DNA from: JAICND01 sp040905905
Lineage (GTDB): Bacteria; Actinomycetota; Acidimicrobiia; Spongiisociales; ZC4RG35
Assembly: GCA_040905905.1 (NCBI GenBank)
Contig: JBBDQN010000051.1
Span: 1-64,000, forward strand
Reading direction: 5' to 3'
Length of the DNA stretch: 64,000 nucleotides
How positions within the stretch are numbered: the first letter of the stretch is position 1; each line of letters begins with the position of its first letter. Positions 1 to 8,280 of this stretch are shown here, piece after piece. The notes under the pieces are model-generated. The model saw only the letters and a program-made list of their open reading frames with translations, was not told the DNA's origin and did not search any database. Position numbers and translations under genes: made by a program.

Positions 1-381
1 CATCACCCGGTGTTGCGATCACCCCCTGACAACAAGACGCCCAGGCGCCAAAGAACCCCACCAGGCCTTTCCACTGGCGCATCGCCAACACCTTTCCCTC
101 TTGCTGCTCTTGCTTTGACTGACGGACTCTTGACCAGGCGAACTGACCCGCCGCAGGTCTTCGAGACACAATGCGTCGGAGCCTCTCGGTGCTTGCCCGA
201 CAGCGAGGCGGACTACCTCGGCTCGTCCAGTCTCCTAAGTGATGGGACTCCATCGGCCCTTGACCTGGTGATACCAAGAGTGCGGGAACCACGTTGAGCG
301 GCGCGCTCCAGGAATCAACCAATCACAGTGGTTGGGAGCATCGACCAAGCCGAAATCTTCTACCCGGACGATGATGCGCTG
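1..381. other. stretch with no recognisable gene
   Basis: I see no convincing gene here. One 95-codon open frame on the + strand (10-297) is proline/arginine-rich, has no ribosome-binding site and resembles no family I know. The reverse strand gives nothing recognisable either. The stretch lies beyond the 3' end of the RES toxin gene and may hold the decayed end of a gene lying to the left of the window. Confidence 0.5.
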
Positions 382-930
382 CTAGTGAATCGGGCGGTTG
401 AGCACCGCCGATGCCTCCACCACGGCGGGATGATCAAGTGTTAGGGCCTCTACCGCTTCCACCGTGAGAGCGTCGAGCTCCCAGACTCCATGACTGCCCC
501 ACCGGGCGTCGTAGTACGACCACCAGCGGATGCCACCCCACCGGTTCTCCTCGAAGAGGCGGCTCGCCCAGGCACGAGTGACGATCCTGTCGCGGGTTAC
601 CACCTCCGACGGTCGGAGACCCAGTCCCACCAACCGGGCAGCATCGTCCAGATCACAGATCAAGACGTCATCGTCGAGTTTTATTGTGGCCAGGGCCCGA
701 ATGCTGGCGGGGAGGCCGGGCGTGCCCCGCAGCATGCCGGCATTCCAGATTGGTTTGTAGTCAAAGACCTCGGCGCAGGCGCCAGCCGGCTGATCCGAGG
801 CGTAGAGAACCCGATAGCGATCCGGATTGTCGATTCGTCCGCTGCCCTGGCCGGCAACGAAAAGGGCATGGCCGGGATGTCCGGACCTCGCCTCACGCAG
901 CCAGGGGAAAACCCGGTAGAGATAGGTCAC
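382..930 (-). CDS. RES-domain toxin (NAD+-degrading family)
   Basis: This 182-residue protein has the RES-domain pattern: an early Arg (YRVF, residue 6), a conserved Glu in the AEVF segment, and a WGGIRWWSYYD block supplying the Ser. Characterised RES toxins degrade NAD+ (glycohydrolase or phosphorylase) and arrest growth. The gene is downstream of, and overlaps by four bases, an Xre/MbcA-type antitoxin gene, the usual order for RES-Xre pairs. Length fits the family (about 150-230 aa). Function is inferred from the family and its partner. Confidence 0.88.
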   Translation of the reverse strand: MTYLYRVFPWLREARSGHPGHALFVAGQGSGRIDNPDRYRVLYASDQPAGACAEVFDYKPIWNAGMLRGTPGLPASIRALATIKLDDDVLICDLDDAARLVGLGLRPSEVVTRDRIVTRAWASRLFEENRWGGIRWWSYYDARWGSHGVWELDALTVEAVEALTLDHPAVVEASAVLNRPIH

Positions 931-1400
931 GCATAGGCACCTTGAGATAGGGCATCGATGGCATCGATCACAGGAGCTGAGCCGCGGAGGGCAAGCACAT
1001 CAATGGGGCGACCGTTGAGATGAGGGTTGTGGGCCGTCAACCACTCGCTGGCCTCTTCCGGCCACAACACCTGCAGCAGCCGATCCAAGACATGGTCGAG
1101 GTCGGCCAGCCGCGCCCTGTTCGCCGGGGACAGTTGTTCCTCTCCGGTCCGCCAACGCGAAGGCTGTGATCGCGACACCCCGAGGATCTTGGCGACGCTG
1201 TTAGACCCCAACGCCGTCACCAATCGCTCGACCTGATCGGTCGCCTGGTAGAGGTTGCTGGCGTCCGGTCTGACCGTGACCCGGTCCACCGGCAACGCGA
1301 TCACCATTCCCATGGGGCTGGTCCGACGAGGGCTCCGTTTGGCGGGCCTGGTCTTGGTGCCGGAGGTTGTCTTGGACGGACGGCGGGCTTTGTCGGTCAT
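927..1400 (-). CDS. Xre/MbcA/ParS-type antitoxin of the RES pair
   Basis: A 157-residue protein with a basic N-terminal tail (about residues 1-30), a helix-turn-helix region (VAKILGVSRSQPSRWRTGEEQLSP, split here only for naming: helix around residues 68-90) and a C-terminal toxin-binding segment with the sequence WLTAHNPHLNGRPIDVL, typical of DUF2384/MbcA antitoxins. It is expected to neutralise the RES toxin encoded immediately downstream and to repress its own promoter. An inverted repeat lies just upstream at 1420-1440, and a GAGGGTGAG ribosome-binding site precedes the ATG. Confidence 0.88.
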   Translation of the reverse strand: MTDKARRPSKTTSGTKTRPAKRSPRRTSPMGMVIALPVDRVTVRPDASNLYQATDQVERLVTALGSNSVAKILGVSRSQPSRWRTGEEQLSPANRARLADLDHVLDRLLQVLWPEEASEWLTAHNPHLNGRPIDVLALRGSAPVIDAIDALSQGAYA

Positions 1401-1419
1401 GTTGACTCACCCTCATCTT

Positions 1420-1440
1420 ACCCAACACCATCCGTTGGGT
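1420..1440. promoter_or_regulatory. inverted repeat, likely RES/Xre operator
   Basis: ACCCAAC (1420-1426) and GTTGGGT (1434-1440) form a perfect 7-base inverted repeat with a 7-base spacer. Read on the minus strand it sits between a TTGCAC-like -35 and a TAAGAT -10 ahead of the antitoxin gene. This is the position expected for an antitoxin autorepression site. The right arm also overlaps the proposed GTG start of the divergent GTPase gene at 1439. Confidence 0.55.
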
Positions 1441-3145
1441 GCAACCAGACTCTACAGTTGGCAGGTTGAGCCAGGCACTACGTGATCTTGCCGGTGCCCT
1501 CCAGCAGCGGACCGAGCGGGCGTCGGATCCCATGCGGGCAGGCCGATCTGAACGGCTTCGTCGGCATGTCGCCGACTATCTCGCACCCCGGGCCGCCAAT
1601 CTGGCCGCTCCGTTGGTGGTGGTGCTGCTCGGTTCGACCGGGACCGGCAAGTCCAGCCTGTTCAACGCCATCGCCGGGAAACAACTGAGTGAGTCTGGTT
1701 TGCTTCGTCCCACCACCCGCCGCCCGGTGGCTCTGGTTCATCCCGCTGATGAGCCCGCCATCCACGCTGGTGACCTTCTGGCGGGTCTGGTGTCTCGCGA
1801 CAACCTCGACCTCAGAAGCGATTCCGCCGCGATTGCACCCGGTGTGGTAGTCGTCGACGCCCCCGACTTCGACAGCGTCGAGATAGCCAACCGCGAACTG
1901 GCGATGGAACTGTTGGAAGCCGCCGATTTGGTGGTCTTTGTCACCACCGTCACCCGATATGCCGATCAGATCCCGTGGACGGTGTTGGCCAGAGTCCGCC
2001 AGCGTGGGGTACCCCTATTAGCGGTACTTAACCGGATGCCGCCCGACTCGCCCGAGGCCACTGCGGTGATCGCCGACTTTCGGGCCCTGCTTGACCGAGC
2101 CGAACTCGACCGCCTCGGTGCCTTTGGACGTCTGGAGATCATCACCGTGCCCGAAGGTGCAATCGATGCATCCAACGACAGCCTCGACCAAAGAGCCGTT
2201 CGCCCGATCCTGGACGGCATCGAGTCGTTGCGCGCCGACCAGAAAGAACGTCGAAGGGTGGTTCGGCGCAGTCTCGACAACGCCCTCCGGGGACTTCCCG
2301 GCGCGGTCGAAGAGGTGGCGGCAGAAGTCGACGAGGAAGAGGCAGCGGTGGCCAGGCTCCTGCGGGCTTTGGACACCCGCTTTCAGCAGGCCCGGAAGGC
2401 GCTCACCCGAGAGATCGAGAGCGGCACCTTTCTTCGCACCGAAGTGTTGCGAATGTGGCTCGAATTCGTCAACGCAGGGCCCGTGACGCGGTATCTCTCG
2501 CAAGGGGTCGGCCGGGTGGCAGCCTCGATTCGCGGGCTCTTTCGACCGGCCTCACCAGCTCCCTCGGCGGAGATCACCGAAGCGGCTTTCGCCGACCTGG
2601 TTGCGTCGACCGTGCACCATGTCGACACTGCCGCCCACCAGTCCTCCGTCGACTGGTCTGCCGACCACTTTGGGGCCTATGCACTTGCCGCCGATCCCGG
2701 GTTGTGGGGTGCCTCCGAAATGGCGGCGCCGCAGCTTGACCGGCACCTCGACAGTTGGATCGAGAAGATCGGCGAGGAGATCCGTGTGATTGGTGCCAAG
2801 CGCAAAGGCAGAGCGCAGGCGGCCAGCATCAGTCTCAACGTCCTCGGAACCAGTGCCATGCTTGCGGTTTTCCTCCATACCGGAGGCTTGACGGGGGCCG
2901 AACTCGGCATCGGAGCGGCCACCGCCGTGATCAACCAGAAACTGCTGGAGGCCGTCTTCGGAGAAGCAAACGTTTCCATATTTGTCAACGAAGCCAGCGC
3001 CAGGCTGGCCGCGATCCTCGATGAGACCTTCGCCTCCGAGAGACAGCGCTTCGTGACCGCATTGGGTCCGTTGGCCGAGCCGACCGACCTGGCTTCCACC
3101 TTGCGCTCCGCCGCCCACCGGGCAATCCAATCGGTGCAGGTATGA
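1439..3145 (+). CDS. dynamin-like GTPase, first of pair
   Basis: A 568-residue protein with a P-loop near residues 63-71 (GSTGTGKSS), a switch region with VVVDAPDFDS (DxxG-like), and a helical C-terminal half including a hydrophobic stretch (SLNVLGTSAMLAVFLH). It overlaps by four bases (ATGA) a second GTPase gene. Paired dynamin-like GTPases are characteristic of actinomycetes (for example DynA/DynB in Streptomyces, IniA/IniC in mycobacteria) and act in membrane remodelling. The start is uncertain: GTG at 1439 lacks a clear ribosome-binding site and overlaps an inverted repeat, so a downstream start such as ATG near 1529 is possible. Substrate and membrane target are not readable from sequence. 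Confidence 0.8.
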   Translation: MQPDSTVGRLSQALRDLAGALQQRTERASDPMRAGRSERLRRHVADYLAPRAANLAAPLVVVLLGSTGTGKSSLFNAIAGKQLSESGLLRPTTRRPVALVHPADEPAIHAGDLLAGLVSRDNLDLRSDSAAIAPGVVVVDAPDFDSVEIANRELAMELLEAADLVVFVTTVTRYADQIPWTVLARVRQRGVPLLAVLNRMPPDSPEATAVIADFRALLDRAELDRLGAFGRLEIITVPEGAIDASNDSLDQRAVRPILDGIESLRADQKERRRVVRRSLDNALRGLPGAVEEVAAEVDEEEAAVARLLRALDTRFQQARKALTREIESGTFLRTEVLRMWLEFVNAGPVTRYLSQGVGRVAASIRGLFRPASPAPSAEITEAAFADLVASTVHHVDTAAHQSSVDWSADHFGAYALAADPGLWGASEMAAPQLDRHLDSWIEKIGEEIRVIGAKRKGRAQAASISLNVLGTSAMLAVFLHTGGLTGAELGIGAATAVINQKLLEAVFGEANVSIFVNEASARLAAILDETFASERQRFVTALGPLAEPTDLASTLRSAAHRAIQSVQV

Positions 3146-4725
3146 CCCAGGAAACGATGGTCAAGCGTTTGCAGACAGCAGTCGATGCCGCCACCGGGGT
3201 GGGTTTGACCACCGAAGCCCGATCGGCCCAGACCGTGCTCGAGCAGATCGAGCGGCGCCTGGGATTTAAGGGTGATCTCTATGTCCTGGCTCTGGCCGGA
3301 GGCACCGGAGTTGGAAAGTCCTCGGTGCTCAACGCCCTGGCAGAGGAGTCGGTGAGCCCGGCCCGGGCGCTCCGTCCCACCACCGATCATCCTCTGGCCT
3401 GGGTCCCCAACGAATCCCGCGAGACCCTGGCTCCATTGCTCAATTGGCTGGGGATCAGCCGGGTGGTGGGTCATGATCGGGCCGATCTTCGACGTGTCGC
3501 CATCCTCGACCTCCCGGATGTCGACAGCATCCGCACCGAACACCGCGCCACGGTTGATGCCCTGCTGCCCCGGATCGACGCGGTGGCCTGGGTGGTCGAT
3601 CCCGAGAAATACGACGACGAACGCCTCCACCAGTACCTGAGGTCAATGGCACCCCACGCCCAGCGGATGCGTTTCATCTTCAACAAGGCCGATCGACTTA
3701 CGGCCGAACAACGAGTGCTCCTTACCGACGACCTTCGCCAACGCCTGGCAACCGTCGGAATCGAGCGAGTTCCAATCAACATTGTCGCGGCCGTTGACGG
3801 GTTCGGGTTTGACGCGCTTCGGGAGAATCTCAGCCAGGCCGCCGATGCCAAGGCGATCGTGATGGCCAAACTGGCCACCGATGCGGGTACCGAGATCGAT
3901 CGGATTGCCCGCGCGGCTGGCTTGGATCCACCCGGCAGCTACCGACCGCTTCTCTCCGACCACGAACGCGCTTCAGCGATCAAGCTGACGCGGGCCGGAG
4001 CGTTGAGCGTGGTTGACCTCGCCGGCGTGTCGAAACAGGTCGAGGCCGCTGTTCTCCATCACGCCCGACGCCAGGGAGGCTCCCTGCTGGCCCGGATTGT
4101 CACGTTGTTGTCGTGGATCACCGGTCGGAAGAAACGGAAGGCAGACCCGGCCGCCTATCTCCTCGACTGGCGGCGTCGGGGAACACTCGGCCATACCCTT
4201 AACCCGGTCAGGGCGGCTTTGGTGAAGGCGGCCGCGGCGCTCCCGGCGGCGGGCCGGCCGCCGATGCTCACAGCGCTCGGAGCCGAAACCGCAGAAGCGG
4301 CCGTGACCCGGGCCCTCGACCAATCCACCCGGGTTGCGGCCACGGACCTCAGAATCACCGGGTCCTGGCTATGGCCTCTGGTCGGTTTTCTGCAGATGAC
4401 GGCTGCCGCCGTCCTCCTGTTCGGTATCGCCTGGTATCTCACGATCATCTTCGGGCCAGGGGGCCTGCTCGTGGGAACCGTCGACATTCCCTACCTGGGA
4501 GAGGTGCCGATGCCATTGGTGCTTGTGACCGCCTCGCTGGCTTTCAGCTTGCTATTGGGTTTTCTTCTGTCACTTCATGCAGGGCTGGTCGGGCGGCGCC
4601 TGGGACACAAGGTCGCGGCCCGTGTAGCAACAGCAGTGGACGAGGCTGTCTCCACCGCGGGCTTCGCCGCCCTCGATCGGGTTGAGGACGCCCGTCGCCA
4701 GATAGCCCAAGTGGCCTCGAGTTAG
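3142..4725 (+). CDS. dynamin-like GTPase, second of pair, membrane-anchored
   Basis: A 527-residue protein with a P-loop at about residues 53-61 (AGGTGVGKSS), a VAILDLPDVDS DxxG region and FNKADRL as the NKxD base-recognition motif. Two strong transmembrane segments lie near residues 413-440 and 455-480, suggesting an integral membrane GTPase. Its ATG overlaps the stop of the preceding GTPase gene, so the two are translationally coupled and probably form a hetero-complex, as reported for bacterial dynamin-like pairs. The role in septation or membrane stress is inference from the family. Confidence 0.82.
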   Translation: MTQETMVKRLQTAVDAATGVGLTTEARSAQTVLEQIERRLGFKGDLYVLALAGGTGVGKSSVLNALAEESVSPARALRPTTDHPLAWVPNESRETLAPLLNWLGISRVVGHDRADLRRVAILDLPDVDSIRTEHRATVDALLPRIDAVAWVVDPEKYDDERLHQYLRSMAPHAQRMRFIFNKADRLTAEQRVLLTDDLRQRLATVGIERVPINIVAAVDGFGFDALRENLSQAADAKAIVMAKLATDAGTEIDRIARAAGLDPPGSYRPLLSDHERASAIKLTRAGALSVVDLAGVSKQVEAAVLHHARRQGGSLLARIVTLLSWITGRKKRKADPAAYLLDWRRRGTLGHTLNPVRAALVKAAAALPAAGRPPMLTALGAETAEAAVTRALDQSTRVAATDLRITGSWLWPLVGFLQMTAAAVLLFGIAWYLTIIFGPGGLLVGTVDIPYLGEVPMPLVLVTASLAFSLLLGFLLSLHAGLVGRRLGHKVAARVATAVDEAVSTAGFAALDRVEDARRQIAQVASS

Positions 4726-4747
4726 AAACCTCAGACGGCCTGGAGTT

Positions 4748-4936
4748 TCAGGCAGCCAGAGACGCAACCGCCTCCGCGGTGGCTTGGTCGAGCTCAAACT
4801 CGTCCATCAAACACTGAACAATGGCTTGCTCGTCTAGCCCCTGTCTATCGAGATAAACGGCAGCCCGACGGGCAAATGCAATGTCCTGGTTGGGTTCTTG
4901 AACAACGATTCGCAGTAGTTGGGAGACCATGCGCAC
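4748..4936 (-). CDS. small hypothetical protein, 62 aa
   Basis: A 62-residue, acidic, mostly helical protein with no family that I recognise. It is supported as a gene by a near-perfect ribosome-binding site (AAGGAGGTGCGC directly before ATG) and by coding-like composition. The C-terminal LDQATAEAVASLA segment is vaguely UBA-like, but that is weak. It is convergent with the GTPase operon and divergent from the ferritin-like gene. Confidence 0.6.
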   Translation of the reverse strand: MRMVSQLLRIVVQEPNQDIAFARRAAVYLDRQGLDEQAIVQCLMDEFELDQATAEAVASLAA

Positions 4937-5069
4937 CTCCTTGGGAGGGTCCTACCCCCAAATCCACCTCCGCAAACTACGCGATGGTGCCTGGTCCTGT
5001 TCGACTCTTCCGTTTAGCCAGAGTCCTCACGGGGTACGCCGACTTCAATCAGACACAAGGAGAGTGCCG

Positions 5070-5687
5070 ATGAAAGACGCTCAGGTCGAGGCGTTGTTAT
5101 ACGAGGCTCTGGAAACGGAGCTGGGGGGAGTCGAGATTTACAAGACCGCGATCCGCTGTGCAGTCAATGACGACTTGCGAGAAGAGTGGCGGAAGTACCT
5201 CGAGGAAACCGAGAACCACGTACAGATCGTCACCGACGTCTTTGCGGAGCTCGATTTGGATACGAGCAAAGAAACTCCAGGAAGGGCGATAGTGCGCCAC
5301 AAGGGACAAGCACTGCTCGGAGCGATGGAGATGGCTCTGACTGGCGGGAAAAACGCTTCAGCCCAGCTAGTGGCAGCTGAGTGCGTGGTCGACGCCGAAG
5401 TCAAGGATCACGCCAATTGGGAGTTGATCGGTGAGGTGGCCAAGGAGCTCAAGGGTCCCCGGGCCAAAGTCCTCCTGGCAGCGTATGAGCAGGTTGAGGA
5501 GGAAGAGGACCATCACTTGTATCACACCATGGGCTGGGCCCGTGAACTCTGGTTCGAATCACTGGGGATGACCGCGGTGCTGCCACCACCGGAAGAGCAA
5601 AAAAAGGTCAAGACTGCGATCGGAGCGGCAAGGGCTGAACAGTCCAGAAACCAGATGAAGTCCAAGTCCAAGTCCAGCTCCAAGTGA
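5070..5687 (+). CDS. ferritin-like domain protein
   Basis: A 205-residue four-helix protein with regularly spaced acidic and His residues (ELGGVEIYKTAI, EETENH, AEVKDH, EEEEDHH), the pattern of the ferritin-like superfamily of diiron proteins. The tail is Ser/Lys-rich (SKSKSKSSSK). I chose ATG 5070 because AAGGAGAG lies six bases upstream; a longer in-frame extension to 4929 lacks such a signal. Its biochemical role (iron, peroxide or another function) cannot be read from sequence. Confidence 0.75.
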   Translation: MKDAQVEALLYEALETELGGVEIYKTAIRCAVNDDLREEWRKYLEETENHVQIVTDVFAELDLDTSKETPGRAIVRHKGQALLGAMEMALTGGKNASAQLVAAECVVDAEVKDHANWELIGEVAKELKGPRAKVLLAAYEQVEEEEDHHLYHTMGWARELWFESLGMTAVLPPPEEQKKVKTAIGAARAEQSRNQMKSKSKSSSK

Positions 5688-5734
5688 CCAGACTCCGCGG
5701 ATAGGTTTCCAGTTACCCGGCAAGGAGGAGTTCC

Positions 5735-6259
5735 ATCGAGTTCGAGCGCATCTTCTTTGGTGATGCCCCGCTGGCATTCGCGCTGGAAATCGCATTGCGG
5801 ACCACCGTCATGTACCTGTACACGCTGGCGCTGGTGCGGCTGCTGGGCAAGAGAGGCATGGCCCAACTCTCGCCATTCGAGATGGTGATCATCGTCGCAC
5901 TCGGTTCCGCAGTCGGGGATCCGATGTTTTATGCGGATATCCCGCTTATCCATGGAATGCTCGTGGTGACAGTTGTGGTGGGACTCGAGCGTTTGATCGT
6001 CCGCCTGACCGAGAAAAATCAATGGCTCGAACGTGTTGTCGAGAGCGCTCCCGTTTTGCTGGTGGCTGACGGTAAGATTCTGGAGGCAGCCCTCGACCAC
6101 GAGGACCTTTCAGAGGCTGAATTGTTCATGGCCTTGCGCCAAAACGGCATCGAACAGCTCGGCGAGGTACGCCTGGCTTATCTCGAACCAAGTGGACACC
6201 TCAGTGTCTACCGCACGGAGAAGTCCCGAACTGGCAAGTCTGTGCTCCCGACCCCTTGA
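5735..6259 (+). CDS. YetF/DUF421-type membrane protein
   Basis: A membrane protein with an N-terminal helical-hairpin region (LALVRLLGKRGMAQLSPFE, then MVIIVALGSAV) and a cytosolic C-terminal domain (LLVADGKILEAAL, LRQNGIEQLGEVRLAYLEPSG), diagnostic of the YetF/DUF421 family. The first canonical in-frame start is TTG at 5795, which would remove about 20 family-typical residues (IEFERIFFGDAPLAFALEIA). A strong AAGGAGG (5722-5728) stands six bases before ATC at 5735. The start is therefore either a rare ATC codon or a mutated/misread ATG. Function of the family is poorly known. Confidence 0.75.
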   Translation: MEFERIFFGDAPLAFALEIALRTTVMYLYTLALVRLLGKRGMAQLSPFEMVIIVALGSAVGDPMFYADIPLIHGMLVVTVVVGLERLIVRLTEKNQWLERVVESAPVLLVADGKILEAALDHEDLSEAELFMALRQNGIEQLGEVRLAYLEPSGHLSVYRTEKSRTGKSVLPTP

Positions 6260-6304
6260 CGCCGTCCCGCGACTTGGCGGCCGCGATGGCAAGAGGCAGC
6301 CTCT

Positions 6305-6976
6305 CTACCCAATCAAAGGCAAGCGCGGATCGGAATGTTCGGCTCGCCCAGACGCTGCCCGCACCCAGGCCAGGTCGTCTCCAAGGTCGGCAGGCCGCCC
6401 GGCGACCGTACGCCGCGCCAGCAGTTCATCGAGGATGCGGGCGGTGGTTTCGATCCCAACCGGCGTGGCGATGGTGTCACGACCGAGGGCATCGGTCAGG
6501 TCGAAGCCGTGGACCACAGCCTCGACAATGCGGCTCGCAGCGAACTCGTCCAACCGCATCAGGGCGTAGTAGCCGCTCCCAATCGTGTCGGGCGCCGAGG
6601 CGCGCGACTCCTCGATCGTCTTGCTAAAGGTCTCCTGGAGGACTCCTGGCATGTCGGCGGGAGTCTTGCCTTCCACCATGGTGTAGGCGTAGTCGTAGAC
6701 CACCGGTGCCACCTCCGAACGGGGGAAGATGAAGAAGCTGATCCGGTCCCGGCCCGGCTGTCCGTCCTGCTTGCTATCGATCAGCATCCGGGTGAGCCCG
6801 ATGGAGATATCGAAGTGACCGGCCAGTTCGAACACAGTCCACGGTTTCTTCGCCGGGTCGAGAGGAACCAGCTTGGTGGGGAGCGCCCATTGCTCCGCCG
6901 AGAGACCGCTGAAGGTCGACAGCACACCGTTCAACTCGGTCTCGAGGATGTCGATCGCTTCTTCATACGAACCCAC
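6305..6976 (-). CDS. DinB/mycothiol-dependent maleylpyruvate isomerase-like protein
   Basis: A 223-residue protein beginning MGSYEEAIDILETEL with the WTVFELAGHFDISIG segment and C-terminal VVHGFDLTDALG, typical of the DinB/maleylpyruvate-isomerase N-terminal fold, whose actinobacterial members often use mycothiol and a metal. I chose GTG at 6976 because AAGGAGG lies six bases upstream. A longer reading to 7198 runs through the divergent intergenic region and the VOC fragment. Substrate unknown. Confidence 0.7.
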   Translation of the reverse strand: MGSYEEAIDILETELNGVLSTFSGLSAEQWALPTKLVPLDPAKKPWTVFELAGHFDISIGLTRMLIDSKQDGQPGRDRISFFIFPRSEVAPVVYDYAYTMVEGKTPADMPGVLQETFSKTIEESRASAPDTIGSGYYALMRLDEFAASRIVEAVVHGFDLTDALGRDTIATPVGIETTARILDELLARRTVAGRPADLGDDLAWVRAASGRAEHSDPRLPLIG

Positions 6977-7127
6977 CGATGGCCTCCTTGTCATCACAAC
7001 AACACCGTTTGCATCGTACGACCAATGAGCGCCATCCGGCGGCGCTAGCGCCAGGGTGAGATCAGAATCAGTGGATGAGATTTCATACCAAGATTGAGCT
7101 TGGGGGCAAGACCACCAGGAGGTTCGG

Positions 7128-7388
7128 GTGCCGGCGGATATGTACAGCCAGGGGTACAGCGCCGCCATTGCGAGACGCATCGGGTCGACATCGGCCATGG
7201 CTCTTTATGTAGAGGCACCCGACCTCGAGGACTTCTACGTCCGCCTCGTCGAGGAGGGAGTCGAGATCGTCGATCCTCTCGCGGATCGTCCGTGGGGCCA
7301 GACAGAGTTCACCATCGAGGACCTCGCTGGCAACTGGCTGACATTCTGGAAGGCACCGCCGACTCCGAGTGAGGAAGATCCCAGCTGA
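7128..7388 (+). pseudogene. VOC/glyoxalase-family C-terminal fragment
   Basis: The 86-codon frame encodes the second half of a VOC-fold (glyoxalase/bleomycin-resistance) protein: MALYVEAPDLEDFYVRLVEEG, then PLADRPWGQTEFTIEDLAGN. Typical members are 120-140 aa, so the first beta-alpha-beta half is missing. A GTG with AGGAGG upstream could start translation. Just before it the same frame continues with plausible sequence interrupted by TGA (near 7095). I read it as a decayed or N-terminally truncated gene. Confidence 0.55.
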
Positions 7389-7395
7389 CGGTGGG

Positions 7396-7902
7396 TTATG
7401 GGCCCTTATCAATTTCGTCGAGGGTCTGTCGCAGGAGAGGCAGGGCGGCCAGATCCTTGGCTCGACCGGCGGCCTGTTTGGAGCGGATGATGTCTTCGAG
7501 GGACGCGACCCACACAGCCAACGGGGGATCAGCCGCGACGTTCATTATTTCGGCGTCAACTTTGAGGTCCTCATACCCCCGGGTGCCGGCAGGCTCGAGG
7601 ACTAAGTCGAGATCGCCGAGAGTGGTGATGAGAGTCCACGAGTTAGCCGTTCCGAGCAGGGAGGGGTCATGCGGAAAGGCCACGCCATCAGGGTCCGTGG
7701 CCGTGCGCAATCGCGCTCTCAATTCATCGAGAGCCAACGCGATTCTCTCCAGGTTCGACTTGGTGACTCTTGGTGTGACGTCGAGGTCCTGGGTGAGGAT
7801 CGGCGCCCCTCGCAGCCGACCAGCTACCCCTCCGATCACTACGAACTCGACTCCATGGGCCACCAACACACGAAGCATCCCTACCGGGTCGTACTCAGCC
7901 AT
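7396..7902 (-). CDS. nucleotidyltransferase of an XRE-linked pair
   Basis: A 168-residue protein with the minimal nucleotidyltransferase pattern: an N-terminal VVIGGVAGRLRGAP, followed by TQDLDVT (the DxD metal site) and later LGDLDLV. Similar proteins (DUF6036/AbiEii-like) are found next to XRE-type repressors. The gene overlaps the stop region of the upstream XRE gene, so the two are co-translated. A toxin-antitoxin role is plausible but not proven. Confidence 0.7.
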   Translation of the reverse strand: MAEYDPVGMLRVLVAHGVEFVVIGGVAGRLRGAPILTQDLDVTPRVTKSNLERIALALDELRARLRTATDPDGVAFPHDPSLLGTANSWTLITTLGDLDLVLEPAGTRGYEDLKVDAEIMNVAADPPLAVWVASLEDIIRSKQAAGRAKDLAALPLLRQTLDEIDKGP

Positions 7903-8206
7903 GGGCCTTAGCCATTGACTCGAGTGCTCGCACCGCACTTACCATTTCTGCAAGCCGCTCCTCCGGGGATCGGGTTAGCGAACGGCGGATGAGGGCGAGG
8001 TCGTGGTCATCTGCGGCGACGAGACCTACGACCAGGTCGAATCCGGCCGCACGAATCAATTGGCGTAAGGTCTCGAACGACGGCTTGGTGCTGGCTATCT
8101 CCCAACGGCTGATGGCCGAGGCTGCCTTACCGGCCCGTTCACCGAGTTCGGCCTGGCTCAATGCGGCCCGGCGCCGGGCCTCCCTAAGTAGATGACTACT
8201 GGCCAT
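7895..8206 (-). CDS. XRE-family transcriptional regulator
   Basis: A 103-residue protein with an N-terminal helix-turn-helix (ARRRAALSQAELGERAGKAA and following ISRWEI) and a helical C-terminus. It overlaps the nucleotidyltransferase gene downstream, arguing for a two-gene TA-like unit. I prefer the second in-frame ATG (8206) over 8215 because a -10-like TATCAT (8214-8219) with a TTGTCG -35 would begin transcription almost exactly there, giving a leaderless mRNA. Confidence 0.75.
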   Translation of the reverse strand: MASSHLLREARRRAALSQAELGERAGKAASAISRWEIASTKPSFETLRQLIRAAGFDLVVGLVAADDHDLALIRRSLTRSPEERLAEMVSAVRALESMAKAHG

Positions 8207-8213
8207 CTCGACC

Positions 8214-8241
8214 ATGATAACATATCTGTCTAGTCCGACAA
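8214..8241 (-). promoter_or_regulatory. probable leaderless promoter of XRE gene
   Basis: Minus-strand -35 TTGTCG (8236-8241), 16-base spacer, -10 TATCAT (8214-8219), then seven bases to the ATG at 8206. A perfect ATACGTAT palindrome lies just upstream (about 8241-8248) and could be the XRE operator. Confidence 0.5.
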
Positions 8242-8280
8242 TACGTATCAGTTAGGCTAGGCTGGGGTCGTGCGTCCCGT

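Noticed and set aside
2677..3630. 317-codon open frame on the - strand
   Set aside because: Antisense to the two dynamin-like GTPase genes; composition typical of the shadow frame in high-GC DNA, no family match.
5548..5560. tRNA T-loop-like GGTTCGAATCACTGG
   Set aside because: It lies within the ferritin-like coding sequence, and no acceptor or anticodon stems surround it. No tRNA was found in the window.
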